Part shown: one piece after another, positions 55,501 to 64,000 of the stretch
How the letters are laid out: each line of letters opens with the position of its first letter
How positions within the stretch are numbered: the first letter of the stretch is position 1
Origin: Lonicera japonica
Lineage: Eukaryota > Streptophyta > Magnoliopsida > Dipsacales > Caprifoliaceae
DNA: 64,000 nucleotides
Direction of reading: 5' to 3'
Assembly: GCA_021464415.1 (NCBI GenBank)
Contig: CM038471.1
Coordinates: forward strand, 73,076,851-73,140,850
The notes under the pieces: generated by a model
What the model was told of the DNA's origin: nothing
The model's database searches: none
The model's input: only the letters and a program-made list of their open reading frames with translations
Program-made: the position numbers and the translations under genes

Positions 55501-58500
55501 CTTTATAATGGGTATAGCCTGGCAATATGTATTTGTTTAATATGGTGACAGCTAGATTCTTTATGGGTCTTGAATAAAGGCCCGTAAATATAAATTTATA
55601 GGTTTTAGTAAAACGTTTGATTAACGTGTGCTTTAAAGAACACATAAATAAAAAAAAAACCAAGGCTCTAACCATACTGATTCGCTTATAACTTGCAAAA
55701 TATTATAGGTTTTCTTTCTCTTAAATGCTGAAGTTCACGTACAATGTTAATAGTCATTTTAGTGGTTTATCGATGCCATTTTCTTCGACAAACATGACAT
55801 GAAAGCCCATAAACTGAAATCAGGGAGTGCTGTGGTATTTGGGACCATCCAATGTCGGCAATGGTTCAAATCTTGTCTTCTATCCCCTAAAAGATAAAGA
55901 TCATGAGAAAAATTGATAAAGAATTACAAATAAATAATCTACTAAACTATGAGTTAGTAGTGAGGAAGTTGGTTTCATTTTGTTTAGTAAAAGATAAAGC
56001 TATTTTCAGTTTTTCGCTGGAGTTATTGTGCTCATTGATTAATCTATTTGAATTGCTTTTCATAACAGACTACATTTTAGTGGATGCTGCATAATCACTT
56101 TTATTACTAAAATCCTACCTACATGAATGATAAATGCAGCATATATAAAACAATTGAAACTTATGTACACTAAAAAAACTTGAATTTCTTGATTAGAAAA
56201 GATATAAAGAAATCCATATAGTTTAGGTATGATTCAAACTAGAATCTCTTAGCAGGTAGTTGCTGAACCATTGCACATGTATTTGCATTGAAAGATAATA
56301 TTCTAGGGCAGATTTTTCTTGAACCTGACTCCCACTTTGAGTATTAAAATAGGCAAATATGTGAACTCGTCTGTTTCTTTTGCTTGTGGTCCCTTTATCT
56401 AAGAAACAGATATGAACTTGCCATTAATTAAGCTTATAATATAATATTATCATAAGCTTTAATTTAGGATTAAAAGCTAAACCACTGACTAAAAAAATAA
56501 TGAAACAGAGGTGGAAAATGGAGGCTATCGAGAAGTGTGACGTAATGGTGTACACAAAGATCTTCTTGAAGTTTCCGTGTAAATTCTGGCCTTGTGGGGC
56601 CGAAAAGGAGTTTTTTATCTACGCCCACGAGCGGAGAGGATACTACACATTTTGGCAGGTTGGTTTTAATTTTTCTAATGTCATTATCTTGTGCTATAGT
56701 CATCTTATTATTTTATAACATCCATGTTTTAGCAATTATATATACTCCTTTTAGGACTTCATAGATTGTTTTACTTTTGTTATTGCGTGATTGCGTCACT
56801 GTTATTGGTCCTTCAATTATTAGGAAAGCGAAAGGAAACTACCCTATTTTAAAGAACGAAACACAAAATGGACATTAGTCTGTTTTTAGTATATACCAAC
56901 ATATTATAAATAAGCTTGTCCATTTCATTTCCAAATAATACATTAAGATATTTATCATTAGTAACTGGCGCCAGTGATTGACATGTAAGAGGAATCCATC
57001 AGCGTAATCACAATCAAATAATTAACACAGTCGCAAAATTAGTTACTTGAAACCTCTTGGCATATTATGTTTATGCTACACCACCATCTTTCTTCATTGA
57101 AAGGTTTATTTAGGGATTAATGGGATTGCTTTTTAATTTTACTTATTTATTTAATATCTATCATGCAGTCAAACGTTTTTTTTTTCTTTTGAGGCATTAT
57201 GAGCATCGCAAACCTCACTAACCCCAAGAGCATCCACAACAGGTTATAATTGTACGATAAATCTATCCATTAATACTGTGTTGTATATTAGGTGAAAAAT
57301 AAAGTTAAGTTTGGTCAAATTCCTTATCATATGGACAATTGGTGTCCGTTCAGGACATAAACATATACTGTTCGTTTGAATCCCCAAAGGACATCAATTG
57401 TTCATTTAGGGCTCGTTTGATTTGAGTTTTAAATCATTTTTGAAATGCTACATTCCATTTCAGAAGGATTCTGATGTTTGGTTCGGGTTTTAGGCTAGGA
57501 ATGCGTCATTCTAGAAAAGGAATATTCCTTTGAAGTTGTCCTGCCTAGATGGATGGAAATAGGGGATTAAATATTCTCTTTTAGATTTTCTTCTTAGATT
57601 TCCTGTTAAGACCAAAATATCCCTTTTACTTACTATTTTTTTTTTCTTTCATTTATATACATTTTAAAAGTTCACCAAAAAATATACATTTTAAAAGAAA
57701 AAAAAAATTGTTATTAGACTTTTTTTTTATTATTATTTTTAAATAGATACCTTTTTCACAATTCTTAACAATAAAAGCATAAATTTTACCTTTTTAAAAT
57801 TGTTAGAACTTAGGAATTATCTTTTAATCTTATAAAATGAAAAATATTTTGGTAATTTACATGTATTTCATTCATATTCTCGTTTGAACCAAATATAAAG
57901 AGGAGTTTAATGTTCTAGGAAAGAAGAATTCCTAGATGTCGGGAGAAAAGCTTTTCAGGAATTTAGGATGCCCGTTCCATTCTTAAAATTTGAACCGAAC
58001 GAGTCCTTAGTGTACATCAAACGGACACCACTTGTTATCTGTTTCAACTCAACCGGACATCTATTCTCCTTTCAAATTATTTTTTTATGCTAAACCATTG
58101 TAAAATGAGTGAAATAAGTAGTATGTATTTATACTACTTAGTACTTACCCACAAGTAAGACTGTTGTGGATGCTTTAATGCTTTATTTAAATAGTAATCT
58201 TGAAGATTTTATTAATAGGTCCAATATAGAATAACCCGAGTTTGCATTGAATTATAAATGACCATGATGCCCATCTGGAGATCACGATAATAACCTTAGC
58301 CTGTGGTCCATTATTCTTTAGTTCAGTCACAACTACTTTCCATAATACACTATAAATTATTAAGAATGAACTACTTTTCTACGTCCACATTACAAAATTG
58401 TGGCTTTTACAATATTATTTCTTAATGGTTCTTCCTCCTTTGATGGCCTTGCTGATGTCTCTGTCACTCTCTTAGAGCTTGCTATGTAGTTGCCTAAAAG

Positions 58501-61500
58501 AAAGCCAGACCCAATACCAGCCGTGGTTTTTTCCAATCAATCATCTACAGACTACAGCTATATAATCTGTCACCAATTTGTAGAACTCATTAAGGCTCCG
58601 TTTGATTATAGGTAGAAAAGGAAAATAAATTGAGTTAGTTTTGGTGAAAAGATGGAAAATAAATTGAGTGATAGAGGTGATATCTTCTTGATTTTTAAGT
58701 TTTTTCATGAAATTTTCTTGTAAAAATTTTCCTCCAAAAATATAGAAGGATAGAGGATATCTACTCATAAAATGAGCAACATCTTTCACCTTATGTTCTA
58801 TCTTTTCACACAAACTAACTAAATTTATTTTCCTTTTCCATCTTTGCAATCAAATGGAGCCTAAATATTAAATTAATTACTTGGCTTGTCCAATGAAGTG
58901 AACATGTTCTTTAACGGAGACTCTTCGGATCTCCCTGTCCTGACCGTTTTCAATATTATATGTATGTGTGTATAATATTCAACCTAATACTGCTAGATGA
59001 TCGACTGTAATTGACTGCTGGTGTTCATATTTTAATGTAGTTAATTATATCTTCTATTTTTTTCTTTTAAAGTACTCTCAAATTAATCCATCCAATCTGG
59101 TTGTTGACCCCGGGGACGGGCAGCTGTCCACTCCCTCCCCCACGAAAATAAATAAATCAAACATACATATATATATTGATAAAATTTCTACGTGTGATAT
59201 CTGATAAATATTTTTTCCTTTTATTTTCCATAAAATGCAAGGATATTAAAAAAAAAGGCACTGGATATTGTAATTTGACTCCCTTGAGTCTTTTAGAATT
59301 GGATTCTGAGTGTAGTAATTAATCCTACTTTAGCATTGATCTTTACAAAAAGTGAATAATGAATGTATAATTTTACCAATCTTAGAAGCCATTTGTTTTT
59401 TCAACCTTGGAATATTGAACACTGAATGCTTTTTTTTTTTTTTGAAACTGAGACTTTCACTAAATAAACTCTGAGGCAATAACATCGCTAATACTAGGAG
59501 AGACTGAACCAATCCACTCCTTACAACCAGGCAAAGCATTTAGTTTGGCTTTTAATGTGTTTGATTTTGTTTGATTTTAGTTTGGCTTTTAATGTGTTTG
59601 ATTTAGGAAACGGAGTGGCTTGTCCACTAAAATATGTTTGATTTTGTTTGGCTTTTAATGTCAAATAGATGACATTTTACAATTTTAGTATTATTATAAT
59701 GATGTACATCAATACTTAATGAATAAAAAGAGAAGAGGCCAATATTGGATTAAGAAATTTAAAATTAAATTAAACATTAAGGAAAGGACTTGCCTCTTAA
59801 TGTTGATTGTGTAATTTTAATCCGATTCAGCATTAAAAGATGAGAAAACACGCATTATTTCTACCTCTTGACATTGATGGACTCCATTAACCGTATAAAA
59901 CATTTAATACATGGGATATTTTTTCGCCCACCTATTTAAAAAGAAAAAAAAAAATCTCTGCTCTGACCCTTATGTTGATATTGCCAATCAGCATATGGAA
60001 AATGCATACCCTGGTTCCAATATTCTGGTTGTGACATTGACAAACGGAGAATCAAAGCGAGTAGAAGCTCAATCGGACCAAGAAACCTTAAAAGAAGCTA
60101 TGGAGGTTCTGAAGAACATGTTTGGACCTCAAATACCGGATGCCACTGATATACTTGTGCCTCGATGGTGGAATAACCGGTTCCAGCGCGGCAGCTACAG
60201 CAACTACCCTATCTATATCAATCATCAAGCCGTTCAGGATATTAAGGTTTGATTAATTCTAGTCCCTTTTCTCATCCTGCAATTTTTTGTTTTATATGAT
60301 GTAGGTATTGTATTAGATCCCACTTATTGACTTAAAAATTCGTAAAGTCGCTATTATATTGTGTTTTCGTCATATGGAGCTACATTAGATGAGTGCCGGA
60401 TAATAATTAAGTGTAATACTAAAGGGAAGGACTTTATGTTCGTTTTGGATATTATCTTAGACTCTTCCGTTAACAAACCAAATGCATCATTTTCATTAGA
60501 TTCTTTATTAAGATTTTGAGTTTCTGTTCGTTTCGGAATTTTGATTTTTGAAGAGTATAATATTGTGGATTCACTTTGATTTATTTTTTAATGGAATGAT
60601 TGGCTTTTACATGGGTCCCGCTTGTAAATAGTTAATTTTGTTTTAAAGCTAATCATTCAAATATTTTCTTGGACTAACTTTTTGTAGGGTCTGTGCTGAG
60701 CATTACTTAAAAAGTTAAGCGGATTAAAATTTCTTGTGGGCTAAAGATTTTACAATTATTAAGAAAAAGGATACCGTTCTGAATTGTTTTGTCTTGCACT
60801 GTAATGTGACATTGATTATGTCAGTTCTTATAAATTTCTTCAGGCACCAGTAGGACGGATTTTCTTCACCGGAGAGCACACAAGCGAGAGATTTAACGGC
60901 TATGTCCATGGTGGATACCTTGCAGGTTAGCATTTTTTTTTTACTTTCTCATCAATTCCATTGCTATTCCTAGGACCGGTCCCAAGATATACCGGGTTTT
61001 GTATAAAAATTGAAACTAGGTACCTTTTTTACTTGCAAAACATACTTTTTGGGCCCTTATTCTAATGCTGTGTTCAAAGTATTGGCCCCTATGTGTACGT
61101 TATACAAAATTTTGCTAGGACAAAGGTACTATACAGTCGCTCGTCCTACAATATAATTTAGCACTCCAGAAAGAGTCACAAAAAGTATCAAAGCGTGTCA
61201 CAAAACTATCAAAAGTGTCATTAAAGAATTCCAATATCATTCTCCTTGTGTCATCAATTTGGAACAAAGTATTGGACCCTTTGTGTACATTATAAAAACT
61301 TTTGCTGGGACGAAGGTACTGTACAGTCGCTCGTCCTACAATATAATTTAGCACTCCAGAAAGAGTCACAAAGTATCAAAGCGTGTCACAAAACTATCAT
61401 AAGTGTCATTAAAGAATTCCAATATCATTCTCCTTGTGTCATCAATTTGGAACAGGTATTGACACAAGCGAAGCCATATTGAAAGATATGAGAAACGAGG

Positions 61501-61658
61501 AGGAAAGAAAAAGCGAGAGCCAAGCTTTTCTACTCGAGCCCTTGCTGACGCTAACCTTGACACAAACGGACGCGGTATCTGGTCTACACAAATGCGATAT
61601 TCCTAGACAACTTTTCCTCAGTAGTAACAAGCTAGGCCTACCTGAGGCCATCTTATGA
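49533..61658 (+). CDS. PAO1: Polyamine oxidase, PAO1 type (FAD-dependent, no signal peptide)
   Basis: Ten exons with matching phases give 493 residues: 49533-49584, 49883-50132, 50486-50614, 51166-51227, 51435-51589, 53852-53995, 56509-56658, 59992-60246, 60844-60925 and 61456-61658. All introns are GT-AG. The protein starts with the dinucleotide-binding GAGVSG motif at residues 13-18, then the [11 protein letters not shown] loop and [17 protein letters not shown]. In the middle are [18 protein letters not shown] and [13 protein letters not shown], where maize PAO has its active-site Lys. It ends with the FAD-binding [20 protein letters not shown]. No signal or peroxisomal targeting peptide is seen, so it is probably cytosolic. 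Closest by eye to Arabidopsis PAO1 (At5g13700, 472 residues), a spermine/thermospermine back-conversion enzyme producing hydrogen peroxide. The first nine exons are highly conserved; the C-terminal ~45 residues diverge, as is usual. Introns 5, 6 and 7 exceed 2.2 kb and introns 6 and 7 contain MITEs. Confidence 0.93.
51590..53851 (+). other. PAO1 intron 5
   Basis: This 2.26-kb intron contains a near-exact tandem repeat at about 51742-51860 (GATTATTGGATAAAAATAAC...CTAGTCAATC twice). No ORF of note and no clear transposon terminus were found. Confidence 0.75.
54316..54545. mobile_element. Tourist-like MITE copy 1 (GGCTCCGTTTGATT family), PAO1 intron 6
   Basis: It begins GGTTCCATTTAATTGTAAAG and ends with the inverse of GGCTCCGTTTGATTGCAAGG. 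Perfect TTA duplications flank it (54313-54315 and 54546-54548). It is a foldback: the arms cover most of its 230 bp. Confidence 0.88.
55017..55140 (+). repeat. Possible tRNA-derived SINE fragment
   Basis: TTGCCCAAGTGG at about 55024-55035 resembles a Pol III A box, and AGATCCAATCC at about 55071-55081 resembles a B box, at tRNA-like spacing. No tail or target duplication was identified. Confidence 0.25.
57228..58175. mobile_element. GAGCATCCACAACAG element in PAO1 intron 7
   Basis: The left end GAGCATCCACAACAG and the right end CTGTTGTGGATGCTTT form 15-base inverted repeats with one or two mismatches. The total of about 948 bp includes a nested 598-bp MITE, so the original was about 350 bp, similar to the relative at 2057-2358. 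Confidence 0.8.
57409..58006. mobile_element. MITE nested inside the intron 7 element
   Basis: It starts GGGCTCGTTTGATTTGAGTT. The reverse complement of its end is GGACTCGTTCGGTTCAAATT. Perfect TTA duplications lie at 57406-57408 and 58007-58009. PIF/Harbinger type. Confidence 0.85.
58594..58861. mobile_element. Tourist-like MITE copy 2, PAO1 intron 7
   Basis: It starts GGCTCCGTTTGATTATAGGT and ends in the inverse form (CAAATGGAGCC), flanked by TAA on both sides (58591-58593 and 58862-58864). It is the same foldback family as copies 1 and 3. Confidence 0.88.
61075..61452 (+). repeat. Tandem duplication abutting the last PAO1 acceptor
   Basis: Two copies of about 189 bases (61075-61263 and 61265-61452) are nearly identical, with blocks such as GTACAGTCGCTCGTCCTACA and TCACAAAACTATCA. 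The second copy ends exactly at the functional acceptor AACAG of exon 10. The equivalent point after copy 1 reads AACAAAG. Confidence 0.92.
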
Positions 61659-62275
61659 CTACATGAGCCCGTGGACGAATCCAACTTTGACAATCAGAAG
61701 ACTCTGGCTTGCAAGAAAGAAGTATCGACGCGCTTTGATTGCAGCACAATTTGAGCTCTCGCCACAACAATTCACGAAGGAAAATAGGGGACATATTGAT
61801 TCAAGACTTTTGAAGGGTGCTTAGAGTGTGTTTGGGAACCGAATTCCAAGCTCCAGAGGAAAATTTATTCGAATTTGAACTAATTTTTACCCGGTTTCCA
61901 AATTCTACAAAGGTTGGAATTGGGATGTTCCCAAACACACCCTAGTGGTTTCACTTCAGAAGTGGCTATGATGAAATGTACTGCTGGAGAGGGTTAGGGC
62001 TATTCATTTTAAAGAGCGAATTGGTTTCTGGGGGGATAGATACAAGGTTAAGGTGGTTGTTCATTGTAGCGAGGATGAGAGGAAATGGTTTTTACTTTTA
62101 AATTTTAAGTATAATGCTCTGATAACTAGGGTGTTCATAATTGGAAAGAGCATTGTTTTAACTGATTTGCTTTTTCATATTGGTTTTGTCTTGTGATACT
62201 GTGACCTTTTGTTTGTTGATGAATCATATATACTTATATTGTAGTATAGCTAAATCATATCGGTTATATTAACAA
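61659..62275 (+). other. PAO1 3' UTR/flank
   Basis: There is no gene. It contains the MITE at 61824-61942. A GATGAATCATATA stretch near 62218 is compatible with a poly-A region, but no signal is certain. Confidence 0.45.
61824..61942. mobile_element. Short MITE in the PAO1 3' region
   Basis: It starts GAGTGTGTTTGGGAAC. The reverse complement of its end is GGGTGTGTTTGGGAACATCC. It is 119 bp, with TTA to the left and TAG to the right. It lies 165 bases after the stop codon, so it is probably transcribed as part of the 3' UTR. Confidence 0.8.
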
Positions 62276-62278
62276 TTA

Positions 62279-62564
62279 AGCTCTGTTTGATTGTAAAGAT
62301 GAAAAAGGAAAAATAAATTTAGTTAGTTTGTGTGAAAAGATAGAAGATAAGGTAAGAGATATTATTCATTTTATGAGTATATATCATCCATCATTTAATA
62401 TTTTTGGTAGAAAATTTTAACTCACCACCAAGCAAAGAAAATTTCTTCATGGAAAAACTTAAAAATCAGAAGGATATCACCTCTGCCACTCAACTTATTT
62501 TTCATCTTTTCATCAAAATTAATTCAATTTATTTTTCTTTTCCACTTTGTAATCAAACGGAGCC
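62279..62564. mobile_element. Tourist-like MITE copy 3, downstream of PAO1
   Basis: It starts AGCTCTGTTTGATTGTAAAG and ends AATCAAACGGAGCC, with TTA duplications at 62276-62278 and 62565-62567. It is a foldback of the same family as the copies in introns 6 and 7. Confidence 0.88.
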
Positions 62565-62569
62565 TTAAT

Positions 62570-64000
62570 CCTCTTTATGGTGTTACGTCTAAAATTCGAC
62601 TTCTTTAGAATCACAATGGAGAAGAGTTAGAAATTTTGGACCATTAGTTCTAAACTAGATACGTTTACATTTTCACCTTCTAACAACTACTTAATTTAAG
62701 TAGAAGCTAATTGTCGAAATTTTAGCCATCTAATTATGAAACAAATTATCCAATTTTTTTGACGCTACTATGTAGTGGTTTCCGTGGGAGTTGGATATTG
62801 ACTCTAGTGTTGTGACCATGCTACATGCATTTTATTTTTATTTTTATTGTTGCAATAGTCAATAGGTGTAGCCCTTATCAAATTACAAAGAGTTGGTCAC
62901 ACTTTATTGGCTGTCAAAATTTTAGCCATCTAATTTTAATGGCTAGGTTTGCAAAATAAAATTGAAGATGTGGTCTAGGGTGAAGCCCAACATATTGGAC
63001 CATGGTTTATGTGAAGTGAAGAATGACATGATTGTCACCCATCAACCATTTTTTGGGTTTTTGTAAACCATGGGAGTTGAACACCAAATTACAAGTAAAC
63101 ATTGTTTGGATTTTTAAAGGGGTAGGAACATCAACCAATTTCAAAATATGTTTGCTAGAATATAAAGTTGGATTGGCACTTGACAACTACTTTAGATCTA
63201 TACTTGAAATTAGAAAATTTATTTTTTAAAAAAAATTGTTTGAAATGACTAAATTTTGTTCCTTTTTCTTAAAATGTTTTAATAATCTATGTAGCGTCAA
63301 GAATTATTTAGAGCCCCTCATTGCACATGTATCGTTTGCAATGAAATAGTAATTACACCTAATATTTTCGATTTCTCTCTTATTATCTTTTTGTTATTTT
63401 CTTCTTTTTTTATTTTATTATTTCTCTTATAAAATATATACTATATATAAAAGTATGAATAACTCAAGTGTTTTTCCTTTTTTTTTTGTCAAGACAAATA
63501 TGCCCTTAATTTTAAATACTAGATTTTAAAATTTGCATTAAAAAAAATATAATTATAGTTCCAGAATTAGGTTATAAAGATGAATTCCTCCACTTTAGTT
63601 AAAAGAAGAGATGCCCATTTGGAGGGGTATATAGATGATTTTTTTTTTCAAAATGTTGTAGAGATGATCACCTCCAACAAATTTCATAAAAAAAAAACTC
63701 AATCTAGAAGTGTGTATTGAAAAATTGATGTATATGAGCATTTTCAATCATTGAAATTTTTTATGATTATTTCACCCATTTCTAGGTTGGATTTTTTAAT
63801 AAAATTTTGTGGAGATAATCTATTAATAATATAGATCATATTTACAAAATTCTAAAAAATAATTCATCAATTTACCCCTCCAAATGATAATACATTCTTT
63901 TTGTTAAAGTGGGAGAATCCTCTTTATAATCTAACTATAGTATTTCAAATAAAGTTACAAGTTAGAATTATATTAGTATTTCAAATAGTGTATAACTCCA
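62570..64000. other. AT-rich flank, no gene seen
   Basis: No conserved coding sequence is seen. The last ~500 bases (63490-64000) contain an approximate inverted repeat: words around AATTATAGTTCCAGAATTAGGTTAT at about 63551 mirror TTATAATCTAACTATAG at about 63925, so a foldback MITE of about 400 bp is possible. Confidence 0.4.

Larger units (their letters stand above)
53996..56508 (+). other. PAO1 intron 6
   Basis: This 2.5-kb intron holds a Tourist-like MITE at 54316-54545 and a weak SINE-like segment near 55017-55140. Nothing coding is supported. Confidence 0.75.
56659..59991 (+). other. PAO1 intron 7
   Basis: This 3.3-kb intron contains a GAGCATCCACAACAG element with a second MITE nested in it (57228-58175), and a Tourist-like MITE (58594-58861). 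Nothing coding is supported. It is the largest intron of the gene. Confidence 0.8.

Overview
This window looks like nuclear DNA of a flowering plant, most likely a eudicot. It is AT-rich. Its genes have plant-type GT-AG introns, its three recognisable host genes are plant families, and its mobile elements are plant types: zf-RVT/RNase H LINEs, Ty1/copia, a Ty3/gypsy-type LTR, CACTA with an Ulp1 domain, Stowaway and Tourist MITEs, and TRIM-like LTRs. I cannot name the species from sequence alone.

Three host genes are well supported. (1) A minus-strand, intronless gene at 4987-6258 encodes a ribosomal-L1-domain protein of the RSL1D1 type. Its promoter carries telo-box and site II motifs typical of ribosome-biogenesis genes. 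(2) A plus-strand P-class pentatricopeptide repeat gene at 8692-11286 is close to Arabidopsis At3g53170; I infer three exons. (3) A plus-strand polyamine oxidase gene, PAO1-like, lies at 49533-61658. It has ten exons with consistent phases, 493 residues, and introns swollen by MITEs. The three genes show no functional link to one another.

The rest is nested transposable-element sequence. 0.7-4.0 kb: a decayed RNase H-type LINE remnant, with internal duplications, hit by a MITE and by a second LINE in the opposite orientation. 7.7-8.3 and 12.4-15.2 kb: MITEs, including a perfectly bounded Stowaway and a long series of CATACGAGTG-type hairpins. 16.0-17.7 kb: element A, an array of palindromes plus gene-like fragments. 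20.6-22.8 kb: an internally deleted CACTA element that joins a transposase-associated domain to an Ulp1-type protease. 22.8-31.3 kb: mostly very AT-rich DNA without genes but with tandem duplications. 31.35-38.81 kb: a degenerate copia element interrupted by a 2-kb solo LTR (TGCCA duplication) and by a Mutator-like element with a 9-bp duplication and its own hairpin array. 39-45.7 kb: a hAT-like element, a foldback element, a LINE remnant and a cluster of TRIM-like LTRs in both orientations. 47.5-48.9 kb: element B, which shares its end module and hairpin arms with element A in opposite orientation. 49.2-61.9 kb: PAO1 with its promoter and 3' MITE. 62-64 kb: another Tourist copy and AT-rich flank.

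The most interesting signal is that four separate hairpin or palindrome arrays occur within about 35 kb. Two of them (A and B) belong to one apparently undescribed element family, defined by a shared end module of about 185-200 bp and by tandem palindromes with arms GGTGCTAAA/TTTAGCACC. Statements about families are from recognition of motifs by eye. No database search was run.
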